Part shown: piece by piece, positions 1 through 11,075 of the stretch
How the letters are laid out: each line of letters begins with the position of its first letter
How positions within the stretch are numbered: the stretch's first letter is position 1
From: Carya illinoinensis
Lineage: Eukaryota; Streptophyta; Magnoliopsida; Fagales; Juglandaceae
Direction of reading: 5' to 3'
Length of the DNA: 64,000 nt
Assembly (NCBI RefSeq): GCF_018687715.1
Contig: NC_056764.1
Span: 12,607,001 to 12,671,000 of the forward strand
Position numbers and translations under genes: made by a program
Notes under the pieces: generated by a model
The model's input: only the letters and a program-made list of their open reading frames with translations
What the model was told of the DNA's origin: nothing
Databases searched by the model: none

Positions 1-80
1 GGATGCCGAGAGGTGTGAGTCGCGACACTGCGATTCGAGAGTGAGAGAGAGAGAGGCCCTCTGACCTGCCATGTTGCGCC

Positions 81-192
<112 letters not shown>

Positions 193-299
193 GTGTCTGA
201 TGAATAAAAGAGAAGAAAATCAAGAAAGAAGATGGAGTTTAAACCCTAGAATAAAATGGCACCGTTTCATTAAGTTTTTTTTTTTAAACTTCAGATATT

Positions 300-337
300 A
301 AACGACCCCGTTTCACTTAAGTGAAACGGCGTCGTTT
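300..337. repeat. 38-base near-perfect palindrome
   Basis: Two 19-base arms meet with no loop at about 318/319. They match at 18 of 19 positions, and the arms carry AAACGAC and GTCGTTT ends. It could extrude as a cruciform or be the remnant of a foldback element. It lies at the edge of the GC-rich hAT-like segment that follows. Confidence 0.8.
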
Positions 338-344
338 AAGTAAG

Positions 345-550
345 GTATAAATCAAAATTATAAACCTTATCAAGTCGGCCGGTTCAGCGGTTTGAACCAG
401 GGTCAAACCGCTGCCGAACCGACATTGGTCGATTTTGAAGAATATCTGCCGTCCGCCGACTGGTTCATCGGCGGTTCCGGCCGGTTCCTGACTCGGCCGG
501 TCAGTTCCCGTCGAAGGCGGCCGGTAGTGTCAGTTTCTGTACACCCCTAA
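345..550. mobile_element. hAT-like element terminus (fragment)
   Basis: The segment repeats CGGCCGG/CGGTTC motifs on both strands and ends in TGTACACCCCTAA, which resembles the inverted terminal end (TAGGGGTGTACA) common in plant non-autonomous hAT elements. The other end is not recognised and may lie within or beyond the GA tract. The assignment rests on terminal motif and subterminal repeats only. Confidence 0.35.
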
Positions 551-2087
551 TTTAAACTAGCTTCTCGATGATGATTGGGTACAGATTATAAAAACTCCGC
601 TAAATGCAAATATTGGAGAACATAGCGATGGAATATTGATTCCACCTAACATTTCCAACGTCTCTCGATCACAAGAAATATAAAAATTAGTAGGTTGACT
701 TGACCAGACGTTGCTCCAAAAATAAAAAAATAAAAACAAAATTAATTCCATACCCACTTAGTCCGCCCGCTTGTAGATCTAGACCTAGTCTTTGTCGAGT
801 CCATGATGCGTATATGTTACACTGAGATAAAAGAAGTATTAGGTGACGACCCCGAAACAAAAATCTTCCTTGATTCAAACTCAAGGTATGAAAACTGAAA
901 AGAACCAAAAATGCAATAATTAATCATTAGGAAGCGAATGCGAAATTAAAGATCATGAACGTCAAACCAAAGATCAACTGCAATCAATTAATTAAGACCG
1001 GCCGGTGATCCAGTATCAAGAATATTGAAAATAGGAATTCTATGCATTAGCAACTGTTCATTATACACCCCACACATGATGTAACCTTTTTATTTTTTCA
1101 CTTGCCTGAAACGCGGGTTTTATGTTTGCATATAGAAGAGGGCAATTTCTAATTTGAGGACAGCCACTTCATTCCTCTTACCAGCTTTCGCCTTTTCGCA
1201 CCTCCACTCCTCTGGCTAGCGCCTGCCTTGCATTCGACCCTCCTCTCCTCTGCCCTGGGTTCACTCCTCCCTCTACCCAGGGCCCCTCGGTCTCCATTTG
1301 TGGTTGTTTACAGAATTGCCCTTTAACTCTCCAGAATTTATAAATAGGTTTCTAAACTTTCAATAATTGCAAACGGCCCCAAATCTCCCCAAGCTACATA
1401 AACCTCATGAATTTTCTATTCCAAACCCATTTATGAACTTGGGATTTGTGATTCAAGAATCTACTGTGAGAAACCTTGGCCGAACTCCTCAATCCTAATT
1501 TTCACTTAGTGTGATTTTTGGTCCTTGTTGTATATCTTTATTGCCTTAGTCCGAATTTAATAGTTAATTGTCTCTTAGGCCTGATTTTATTAACACATCA
1601 AGTCATTAGACCCATCTCCTTCGGGACCATATATTCATCATATGAATAACCAAAGACAAACACAACAGCAATACGGAAACTCAAAGCCCTAGCATGGCGC
1701 ACCTAGCCTTTCTTTTGCAAATGAATTTCAAGAACTTCAAAGAATCACAGAACCTAGTTTCTAAACAAAAGAAAATAGTAGAAGCTCAACCAAAGTTGAC
1801 ATTCATTGACTTTACATGAAAGTAAATTGAAGATTAAAACTGTGACACAATGTTTTCCTTGTTGTGCACTTTCTTTGGGAATCTTGATTGATATTACTCA
1901 AAATATGTAGTGATTTACTATATTTGGATTAGTATAATGCTGTTTTTCATCCTAAATTTTGTATGCTCCAATCATATTTACTATTAAACATGCTTTAAGT
2001 GGTTGATATTTAAGTAGTTCATACATGAAAACCCCTAAAATGTGGCATATCAATAAGTGTGGTTATGTATGATGGGATTTAGGATAA
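551..2087. other. intergenic, no gene recognised
   Basis: I read both strands and see no conserved protein motif, RNA gene or terminal repeat. There is a pyrimidine-rich stretch near 1160-1290. The right edge carries the GATAA target site (2083-2087) of the adjoining retrotransposon. Confidence 0.6.
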
Positions 2088-2637
2088 TGTTATGAGGCTG
2101 AGGAGGATTACGGCATGGGGGGAAGAAGAATAAAGCTGGGAGCTTGACTCTGGAAGAGAGAGACCGAAGAGGCTAGGGCAAGTGAAGAGAAAAAGTAATT
2201 TGGGGGCTTTTTAGTTCAGTAGCTGAAACGGTGCGCAGAAGGAATTAGGGGCTTGCGGCGTCGTTTGCATACCTGGGAGCTATATTGCTCTTAAATAGTT
2301 TTATGTAATAAAGCTGTAGTTAATTTTGCTTTAAAACATTGTAGTTTAATTTTGCTTTAAACGCTGTGTTTGGACAGCTGGCTGTAGGGGCTGGGATGTC
2401 TTTTTGTTTTTAATTCTGTTAGAGCATGCAGATAAGGGGGAAACGGGATGGCTGAAGGCTTTGTGAAATACCTGAACAATTAATTGGTCATCTTCTTTGG
2501 AGGTTTTGGATTCCTCGAAAATCCAAGTTATCAGCAATGGAAGTATTGTAACTTCCTCTTTTTATCATCACCTGGGTTACGTAATTTCTCCCATACCCTG
2601 CCATTATTTTACATCTTATTGCAATAAGTCCATAACA
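2088..2637 (+). repeat. 5' LTR of the chromovirus
   Basis: It begins TGTTATGAGG and ends CCATAACA, with the same length as the 3' LTR. The primer-binding site follows two bases later. The flanking target duplication is GATAA. Confidence 0.96.
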
Positions 2638-2639
2638 AG

Positions 2640-2657
2640 TGGTATCACTTGGAGCCA
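2640..2657 (+). promoter_or_regulatory. primer-binding site (initiator Met tRNA type)
   Basis: TGGTATCA begins two bases after the 5' LTR and is followed, after a four-base interruption, by GAGCCA. This is the usual plant iMet complement with a small insertion, which would weaken priming. Confidence 0.75.
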
Positions 2658-2836
2658 CCGATTCTCCCATTTTTTTTTTCACACTTCCGCACATTCATCA
2701 CCCAACCAAACATCTTATTACAGATCTTAACATCAAACCAACCCAGAAATACATACCAATATACACCTTTCCATCCCCAAAATTTTCAGTTTCCATCTGC
2801 CAAACAACCCAGAAAATTGACCCCAACATCCCTTCC

Positions 2837-4508
2837 ATGGCGGACAATACTCGTCCAAAGCGAAGAACAAGGAGAACAAACAGCGCAAGCAGGAAGACCA
2901 GGAGACTGCCATCAACCGTTTGACGGAAAGGTTGGACCAAATGTCTGAAACGCTGCGTACAATCTGGGAGCACCAATAACAGGGTCCTGAAAATAGGTAT
3001 GAACGAGACAATGAGCACAATGATAATCGAAAAATATTTACAAGGGGAGTCAAATTAGATTTTCCCCAATTTGATGGGGCTGACCCAGCTGATTGGGTGT
3101 TTAAGGCAGAACATTATTTCGAATTTCATCAAACACACCCCGCACAAAAGCTATTGATGGCTGCCTATCACATGCATGGAGAGGCACTTATTTGGTACAA
3201 AGGAGCTTGGAACAGTGGCCAGTTCACTAGCTGGGAAACCCTCACTCGTATTCTCCTAATCCGGTTTGGTCCTTCCACTTATGATGATCCGGTGGAAAGT
3301 TTGAAAAAGCTCACACAAACTTCAACTGTAGTAGCCTACCAAAAACAGTTTGAAGCCTTATGTAACAGGATAAATGGACTATCCGATGCAAACCAATTAA
3401 GCCTTTTCATTAGCGGTTTGAAAGATGAGATCCGACTTCTCTTGAAAATGTTTAACCCCACAAGTTTAATTGGGGCGTTTGGATTAGCAAAAATCCAAGA
3501 GGAGTATCTTATTAGTGCCAGGAAGGGGCTGAAGTCAGGAGGTGATAGAGGCATGTTTCCTACGGTTAACAAGCCATCCGGTGGGGATCCATCCACTGAA
3601 GGAAGTAGTAAGTGGACCAAAACTTTTCAACCTACACGGAGAGTCTTCTCAACGGAATGGGATGAAAAACGAAAGAAAGGCCTATGTTATCACTGCGATG
3701 AGAAATGGCATGCCACACACGTTTGTAAGAAAACCAAGATTTACATGCTGCAAGGCTGTGAGGATGTAGAGGAAGAGCAATGTGAGAGTGACAAAGAAGA
3801 GGAAAAGCTGGAACATGACAGTGTGAGAACTGCTAAGGTTGAGGGAAATCCTGAAATTTCCTTAAATGCTATCGCAGGCACTCCTAGCCCAAATATGATG
3901 CGGGTTAAGGGAACCATTAGTGGTGAACCAGTGGTAATTCTGGTGGACTCTGGCAGCTCTCATAGTTTCCTAGACCCGGCAGTAGCAAGAAGGGCCAAGT
4001 TGGCCACCAACCAGTCCACAAAGTTAGCAGTACAAGTGGCAAATGGAGCTCTTATTCAAAGTGAAGGTCACTGCGACGCAGTGCCTCTAAAAATGCAAGG
4101 TATCCAATTTTGTCCATCTCTTTATATTCTTGAGTTGGGAGGTTGTGATGTGGTGTTGGAAGTTAATTGGTTGGGTACCTTGGGTCCCATTGTGTGGAAT
4201 TTTTCAAAATTATCAATGCAATTTGACCATGGGGGGCATAAGGTGGAGCTTAGAGGATTGGAACCCCAACCAATCTCTATTGAGGGAAGTAGTAAGGCCA
4301 TGTGGGCCTCGATAACTAAGGGAAAGGGCTTTTTGCTTCAAATCCAAGTGGAATCAAAGGAGGAAAATGTGGCTGTGCAGAATACTGAAATTAATGAACT
4401 GTTGAAACAGTTCAAGGGGGTGTTTGAGGAACCCAAGGGGCTACCTCCTGTGAGGGACCATGACCATAAAATTGTTTTGAAAGAGGGAACTCCGCCTATT
4501 CCAATCGA
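2837..4508 (+). pseudogene. broken gag-protease of the chromovirus
   Basis: Gag starts at the ATG at 2837 (MADNTRPK). The reading then moves to another frame near 2860-2880, passes a coiled-coil-like stretch (QETAINRLTERLDQM), and meets a TAA stop at 2977-2979. From about 2980 to 4508 the frame is open. It contains the Gag core, a CX2CX4HX4C zinc knuckle (CYHCDEKWHATHVC, 3685-3726), an acidic linker and the aspartic protease active site LVDSGSSHSF with its catalytic Asp codon at 3946-3948. A one-base frameshift near 4505-4508 separates it from the reverse transcriptase. Gag would form particles and the protease would cleave the polyprotein, but at least three lesions prevent a continuous product. 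Confidence 0.88.
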
Positions 4509-6895
4509 CCCTACCATTACCCATATTACCAGAAAACAGAGATAGAGAAGATAGTGACAGAGTTGCTGAAAACAGGGGTAATTCGTCCAAGTTTCAGTCC
4601 TTTCTCCTCTCCCATTTTGCTAGTCCGTAAGACAGATGGGAGTTGGCGCATGTGCATTGATTACCGTGCACTAAATCAGCACACAATAAAAGATAAATTT
4701 CCCATTCCGGTGATAGATGAGCTATTGGATGAGTTGTGTGGGGCAAGGGTGTTTTCCAAGTTGGACTTACGTTCTGGATATCATCAAATCCGGGTGGTTC
4801 CTGAGGACATTGAGAAAACTGCATTTAGAACGCATGAAGGGCACTACGAGTTCTTGGTAATGCCCTTTGGGCTTACCAATGCCCCTTCTACTTTTCAAGG
4901 GCTCATGAACCAGGTATTCAAACAGTATCTGAGGAAGTTTGTGCTAGTTTTTTTTATGACATTTTGGTGTATAGTCGGAGTTGGAATGAGCACTTACAGC
5001 ACCTACATCAGGTACTACAAGTGCTGCAGCAACACCAGCTTTATGCTAAGTTGTCTAAATGTAGGTTTGGGGTGAAAGAGGTAGATTACTTGGGTCACAT
5101 CATATCTTCCGAAGGGGTACGGGCTGATCCAAATAAAATTAAGGCTATGCTCGATTGGCCATCACCAAGGAATACCAAGGCATGGAGAGGGTTTTTGGGC
5201 CTAACAGGGTACTATAGAAAATTCATTAAAGGGTATGGGATGCTGGCAGCCCCACTGACCAGTTTGCTTAAACAGAATAATTTTGGGTGGACTTCAGATG
5301 TTGAGCAGGCCTTTCAGAGGCTGAAAGAAGTGGTTACTCAGCCACCGGTATTAAGGCTCCCAGATTTCACACTCCCTTTTACTATTGAGTGCGATGCGAG
5401 TGGTACAGGCATTGGTGCTGTCTTAATGCAAACTGGACAGCCTATCGCTTTTCTAAGCAAGGAATTAAAGGGCAGGGCTCTTCTCCTCCCCACTTACGAA
5501 AGGGAACTGCTGGCCTTGGTGACGGCTGTTCAAAAATGGAGGCCCTACTTGTTGGGGCAATCATTTGTAGTTAAAACAGATCAGCAAGCGCTGAAATTTT
5601 TACTAGAACAAAGAGTGGGCACTGAAGCCCAACAGAAATGGCTGACTAAGCTGATGGGGTATGAATTTAAAATTGAGTACAAGAGGGGACAAGAGAATAG
5701 AGTGGCTGATGCTCTATCTCGGAAGGAGGGGAATGATGACACTGTAGAAGCAATTTTAACTCAAATTTCACTTCCAAAACCAGAATGGGTAGAGGAATTG
5801 AAAATGAGCTACCAGTTGTCTCAAGAGTTCACAGATATTCTTACCAAAGCCGAAGCCCAACAGGAGATTCCTAAGGGAATTTCCATCATGCAAGGGTTAC
5901 TTTTAAAGAAGGGAAGGTTGATGCTGGTACCTGGAACACCTTTTGTTAAAAAAGTGCTCCATTACATTCACACTGATCCTATGGCGGGCCATACTGGGTA
6001 CTTAAAAACTTATCAACGAGCAAAACGGGATTTCTACTGGTCTGGTATGAAAACTGATATAAAGAAATGGGTAAAGGAATGTGAAGTGTGTCAAGCAGTT
6101 AAGTACGAGAATATCCTTCCCACTGGGCTGCTCCAACCGTTACCCATTCCTGAGCAAGCTTGGACAGACATTTCTATGGATTTCATAGAGGGTTTACCCA
6201 AATCAAAGGGGGTCTCAGTGATTCTGGTTGTTGTTGATAGATTCACTAAGTATGGTCACTTCATGGGCCTCTCACACCCCTATACAGCCCAAGATGTAGC
6301 CCAAGTTTTTATGGATGTAGTTTTTAAAATGCGTGGGATGCCCAAAATAATTGTATCTGACCGTGATTCTATCTTCCTAAGTTTGTTTTGGAAAAGTTTA
6401 TTTGAACTGCAGGGGACAACACTGAACTTCAGCTCAGCTTACCATCCTCAGAGCGATGGCCAAACTGAAGCTTTGAACAAAAATTTGGAAGGATATTTGA
6501 GGTGCTATGTGGGACAGAAGCCAAGGGATTGGGCGCAGTGGCTAACATTAGCCGAGTGGTGTTATAATTCGAGCTATCACAGCTCAACAAAGCTGTCACC
6601 TTTTGAGGCCTTGTACAGGTACCCTCCCCCAAAATTAATTTCATACATAGCAGGTACTTCAAACAATAATGCAATGGACACGATATTACGAGACAGAACA
6701 AAAATATTGGAACTTCTGAAGCAAAATCTCAAGACTTCTCAGAACCGAATGAAAATATTCGCAGATAAGAGAAGAACTGAAAGAGAGTTCCAAGTAGGAG
6801 ACTGGGTTTACCTACACCTTCAGCCTTACAAACAGAAGACGGTTGTCGTACGCCACAATTTGAAGCTAGCTCCTCGGTTCTACGGCCCTTTCTGA
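4509..6895 (+). pseudogene. broken RT-RNase H-integrase of the chromovirus
   Basis: The reverse transcriptase opens at [12 protein letters not shown] and carries [12 protein letters not shown] and [10 protein letters not shown]. In the active-site block a run of eight Ts (4948-4955) shifts the frame, and the codon for the first catalytic Asp reads TAT, giving FFYDILVYS in the downstream frame. RNase H follows ([16 protein letters not shown], then [13 protein letters not shown] to RVADALSRK). The integrase has an HHCC zinc-binding region (about 5965-6100) and a full D-D-E core ([22 protein letters not shown]). A TGA at 6893-6895, where relatives would have CGA, interrupts the frame; the sequence continues in the same frame beyond it. 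From here the element would be dependent on other copies. Confidence 0.9.
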
Positions 6896-7219
6896 GTGAT
6901 CCAACGGATAGGATCTGTTGCCTACCAATTGGAGTTACCATCTACTTGCAAGATCCACCCCGTTTTCCACGTATCCTGTTTGAAGAAAAAGATTGGTGAG
7001 AAAATTCAGATCATGCCAACTCTTCCACCCACAGATGAAAAGGGAGAATTTTTACCTGAACCGGAGAGGATAATGGAGCGTCATGTGAGGAAACTGAACA
7101 ATCGTGCTGTAACCGAAGTGTTGGTGAAGTGGACAGGGGCCTCCATGGAAGATAGCACTTGGGAGAAGATATGGGATCTTAGAGCCTTGTACCCTCACCT
7201 TGTGGGCAAGGTCTTGTAA
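6896..7219 (+). pseudogene. integrase C-terminus with chromodomain
   Basis: It is in frame with the integrase upstream, separated only by the TGA stop at 6893. It contains the GPY/F-like continuation (VIQRIGSVAYQLELP, HPVFHVSCLKKK) and a chromodomain at about 7064-7190 (ERIMERHVRKLNNRAV, VLVKWTGASMEDSTWE). In chromoviruses this module is thought to steer integration to particular chromatin marks. It ends at TAA 7217-7219, just before the polypurine tract. Confidence 0.88.
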
Positions 7220-7220
7220 G

Positions 7221-7230
7221 AATGGGGGAT
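7221..7230 (+). promoter_or_regulatory. polypurine tract
   Basis: AATGGGGGAT lies immediately before the 3' LTR, the position where plus-strand DNA synthesis is primed. Confidence 0.85.
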
Positions 7231-7780
7231 TGTTATGAGGCTGAGGAGGATTATGTCATGGGGGGAAGAAGAATAAAGCTGGGAGCTTGACTCTGGAAGA
7301 GAGAGACCGAAGAGGCTAGGGCAAGTGAAGAGAAAAAGTAATTTGGGGGCTTTTTAGTTCAGTAGCTGCAACGGTGCGTAGAAGGAATTAGGGGCTTGCA
7401 GCGTCGTTTGCATACCTGGGAGCTATATTGCTCTTAAATAGTTTTATGTAATAAAGCTGTAGTTAATTTTGTTTTAAAACGTTGTAGTTTAATTTTGCTT
7501 TAAACGCTGTGTTTGGACAGCTGGCTGTAGGGGATGGGATGTCTTTTTGTTTTTAATTCTGTTAGAGCACGCAGATAAGGGGGAAACGGGATGGCTGAAG
7601 GCTTTGTGAAATACCTGAACAATTAATTGGTCATCTTCTTTGGAGGTTTTGGATTCCTCGAAAATCCAAGTTATCAGCAATGGAAGTACTGTAACTTCCT
7701 CTTTTTATCATCACCTGGGTTACGTAATTTCTCCCATACCCTGCCATTATTTTACATCTTATTGCAGTAAGTCCATAACA
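7231..7780 (+). repeat. 3' LTR of the chromovirus
   Basis: This 550-base copy matches the 5' LTR with about 11 substitutions and no length change by hand comparison. It is followed by the GATAA duplication. Confidence 0.96.
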
Positions 7781-7785
7781 GATAA

Positions 7786-7938
7786 ACAATAATAGTGACT
7801 GCCTAGGTGTAGAGGTGGGGACTTTGGTCCCAACCAAATTTCTAAATTTATTAAAAGAAATATAATCTTTTAAAATTTTTTCATAAGAATAATTTTATAG
7901 AAATTGATCAATCCCTCAAAGTGTTATATGTGTGTGTG

Positions 7939-7974
<36 letters not shown>

Positions 7975-8231
7975 GGCCCCCTTGTTCAACTTTATAGGCC
8001 TGCCAATGAACAGTAAGAATCCAATCCATGTTCAACTTTCTAGATGCCTTTGTACTATTTAGTGACAATCCAAAACCCAAAGTGTCAACCCAATGAGAAG
8101 CTCATATCCTAACCCCTTTTATTAAAAAATGAAAAAGAAAAAAGACAAGTGATAGGTTCCCTAAAACCCGGATTCCCCTATTTCTTTCCCCTTCCATTCT
8201 CGACTTGCAAGGCTTGTGAGTGGAAGGAGGA
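7786..8231. other. intergenic with (TA)n tract
   Basis: A TG/TA-rich microsatellite lies at about 7929-7970. The last bases (about 8200-8231) end in a purine-rich stretch, GTGGAAGGAGGA, directly before the candidate LTR at 8232. That resembles a polypurine tract. No gene is visible. Confidence 0.5.
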
Positions 8232-8532
8232 TGTTGTGATGCATCCATTCACAAGCTACAAGCTTGAAGAAGAAGGATGACAATTTTGTTAGTTAAGCTT
8301 TTAAAATGCATGTTGTCATTTAGTTGGATTGAAATGCTGGCTGTAAGTTGTGTAGCTTGTATGATTATAGTTGTAATGAGTAGAACACTGTCGTTTGAAT
8401 TAGTAAGATGATGTCATTTCAAACTATAAATAATTGCATATGCTTACGATGTTGTTTAAATTCAAAAAGACTGCTATAAAAGGAATAAATATGGAGGGAA
8501 AAAGGATCCCAAGTTCAATACACAGATGTTCT

Positions 8533-8563
<31 letters not shown>

Positions 8564-8612
8564 CTTGGAGATTGACTATCTCGAATTTAGCTACTTGAAA
8601 GGACTCATCACA
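8232..8612 (+). repeat. candidate LTR of a decayed Ty3/gypsy element
   Basis: It begins TGTTGTGATG after a purine-rich tract and ends CACA at 8612. A TATA-like box (CTATAAAAGG) lies near 8474, a (CT)n run at 8532-8559, and a primer-binding-like TGGTATCAAGAG starts at 8615. No second LTR was found, so the limits are inferred from context. Confidence 0.5.
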
Positions 8613-8750
8613 ATTGGTATCAAGAGTCATGGTAGAAGGAACTTGGTCTTTTGCTCAGATTACAAATTTTTTGAATCCTTTGAGGTAGAAGCAAGAAAGG
8701 CAACCAAACCGCTTGTGTTGATAGGGAGAACCAAGATAAGAAGTTTAAAG

Positions 8751-9320
8751 AATTGCTTCAGCAAATCTCTAGAATTTTAGTGAATGGTTCGATGGGCAGT
8801 GATGCAATGGAGAAATCAGGAGGAAATGATGATGGAAATGAAGTGGTAGGTGAAGTTCATCATAGAGAAAATTTTTGTGGCAAGAATCCCTCTAGTTGGG
8901 TTTATAGAGCGAATAAGTATTTCTTGTATCACCAATTCCCTCCAGGTCAAATAATCTTTATTGCATCGTTTCCCATTGATGATGATGCTCTTATATGGTT
9001 CCAAGATGGTAGTGAAGCAAGTGCCTTTCACACTTAGGGAAGATTTTGTACAAGTTGTCCAGGTTAGAAAATATGGATCGTCTCCTTATGATGTTCAATG
9101 AATGCTCTCACAAGATTGAAGTAGGTGAGCACAATGAAAAATTACAAAACTGAATTTGAAGTACTCTCTAATAGAAATAAAGGTGTTTCTGAGAAAAATA
9201 AACTCAGTTGTTTTACAAGTGGTTTAAGAGACAAAATTCGTCTACTTGTGAGGATGTTGAATCCTATAAACTTGAATGATGCGTTTGGATTGGTAAAGAT
9301 ACAAGAACAATATGTGTAGA
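8751..9320 (+). pseudogene. gag remnant
   Basis: Two frame segments are recognisable. The segment ending near 9037 (SSWVYRANKYFLYHQFPPGQ, then DDALIWFQDG) matches the Gag core region (DWVFKAEHYFEFHQ, EALIWYKG) of the intact relative. A second segment from 9125 matches the following part, ending FGLVKIQEQYV. A frameshift and a stop separate them. Confidence 0.75.
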
Positions 9321-9559
9321 GTACAAAGAGGCCATGGGAAAGTCGATCTTTTGAGTCCAACCAACAAGGACTAGGTCTGAATTTGAATAAATGTGGTCAA
9401 ATGAGCTCTATTTTGGGAGTTCTGAAAACCCAACCAATTACTAAATGCCTTATTAGAAATTCAATGAGGCTTAGATGTTGGAAAGAAGGAAAATAGGTCT
9501 TTGCTTTTTTTACAAGGAAAAATAGCAACAATAGCATAAGTGTATTAGGCCAAAATTGT

Positions 9560-9960
9560 ATGTGCGAGAGGGTATGGAAGTACCTAGTGATATAATGGCT
9601 GGGAAGGGGAACAAGAACAAGAATAACTTTTTGGAGGCATTTCGTGTTGAGTCTATGGTAGGAACACCAAGTCCTAAGACTATGAGAGTAGTGGAACAGT
9701 TGAAGAACAAGAAGGTTGTAATATTAATAAATACTGGTAGTACCCATAATTTTGTGAATACTTCAGTAGCTTTTAAATGCAATATTTTGATAACAAAAGC
9801 CAGTGCAGTTCAAGTGAAAGTAGCCAATGGAGAGGCTCTGTCAACTGCAGGAAGATGCAGTCAGTTTTAATACAGATGCAAGGTACTACATTTGTCATTG
9901 ATTTTATCGCACTTACATTGGGAGGTTGTGATGTTGGATTGGGATCCAGTGGTTGCTGTC
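9560..9960 (+). pseudogene. aspartic protease remnant
   Basis: The active-site block reads VVILINTGSTHNFVN, so the catalytic Asp of the family D-[ST]-G triad is replaced by Asn. Further homology follows in VKVANGEALSTAGRC and, after a frameshift, in LTLGGCDVGLG. It is inactive by this change alone. Confidence 0.72.
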
Positions 9961-10189
9961 ATTGTTGAGTCTATTATATGGGACTTTGTGATGTTGAGAA
10001 TGGAGTTTACTTACAAAGGCAAGCAAACATTCTTAAAAGGTATTACAGCTGCTAAAAGATGACAGAATATTTTAGAATTTTTGCTATGGAGCACAAAGGC
10101 TTGTTGTTTTAGGTGATCCAAATAACTTATTACTGATAATTTTGAAGATGTGTCTGAGGTTTTACAAAGGTTAAGTAGAATTTTTTAGA

Positions 10190-11075
10190 AGCCTAAGGGC
10201 ATACCTCCAAGAAGAACTCAAGACCACCATATACCTTTAAAATGGGAAGCAATACCGGTTAGTGTAAGACCTTATCGACACCAATTTTACCAAAAAAGTG
10301 AAATTGAGAAGATTGTTAGAGAAGTATTGGAATCTAGAGTAATAAGACCAAGTCAGTCTCTATTTTCTTTTCCTATTTTATTGGTCAAAAAAGCTAATGG
10401 TACATGGAGGATGTGCGTAGACTATAAGGTATTGAATGAAGCTACTGTGAAGGACAAGTACCCTATACCTATTGTGGACGAGCTATTAGATGAGCTTTTT
10501 TACTCCACTGTATTTTCTAAGTTGGACTCTAATCAGGATATCATCAAATTAGAATGAAGGAAGATGATAGTCAAACAACATTTAGAATACATGAGGGTCA
10601 TTATGAATTCCTTATAATGCCATTTGGACTCACTAATGCACCCTTTACCTTTCAAGGTCTTATGAATGATTCTTTGAACCTTTCTTAAGACACTTTGTTT
10701 TTGTGTTCTTTGATAACATCCTTGTTTATAGCATGGACTTTCAATCTCACTGATTCATTTAATCAGCTTAAGTTGGCAGCCAACACGCTACTAGTGTTAA
10801 CCTTACCTGACTTTTCGAAAGTCTTTGTGATCAAGTGTGATGCATATGGCACTAGTATAGGAGTTTTTTTAATATAGGACCAGAGGCCCTTAGCCTTTCT
10901 TACTCAAGCATTGAAGGGTAGAAACTTGCAGCTTTCAACTTACAAGGAGTTACTGCCTTGGTCTTGATAGTGAAGACATGGAGGCCTTACTTGCTTGGAG
11001 GTGCATTTGTGCTGATGACTGATCATCACAATTTGAAGTACCTTCTAGAACAAAAGATTGGTACGCCATAGTTTT
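10190..11075 (+). pseudogene. reverse transcriptase / RNase H remnant
   Basis: Recognisable blocks include SFPILLVKKANGTWRMCVDY, KDKYPIPIVDELLDELF, and, in a second frame, [17 protein letters not shown]. The active-site region reads FFDNILVYS-like with decay. The sequence then jumps to the RNase H segment DFSKVFVIKCDAYGTSIGVF, implying an internal deletion near 10740-10790. It ends at HHNLKYLLEQKIGTP (about 11070). Confidence 0.78.

Larger units (their letters stand above)
2088..7780 (+). mobile_element. complete Ty3/gypsy chromovirus (Reina-like)
   Basis: A 5,693-base LTR retrotransposon with two 550-base LTRs, each beginning TG and ending CA, and flanked by a perfect 5-base duplication GATAA (2083-2087 and 7781-7785). 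Domain order is gag, protease, reverse transcriptase, RNase H, integrase, chromodomain, which is the Ty3/gypsy order; the C-terminal chromodomain makes it a chromovirus. The compact size, short LTRs and a chromodomain reading VLVKW...STWE suggest the Reina lineage (inference). By hand count the LTRs differ at about 11 of 550 positions (2%), so insertion is fairly recent. The coding part is broken by frameshifts and stops, so this copy cannot encode a working polyprotein. Confidence 0.95.
8232..11075 (+). mobile_element. decayed, 3'-truncated Ty3/gypsy relative
   Basis: Fragments in changing frames match the chromovirus at 2088-7780 in the same order: gag (for example KTEFEVLSNRNKGVSEKNKL against KQFEALCNRINGLSDANQL), protease, reverse transcriptase and RNase H. 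The similarity stops near 11075 inside RNase H, so integrase, chromodomain and 3' LTR are missing. Many stops and frameshifts make it much older than its neighbour. Confidence 0.82.
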
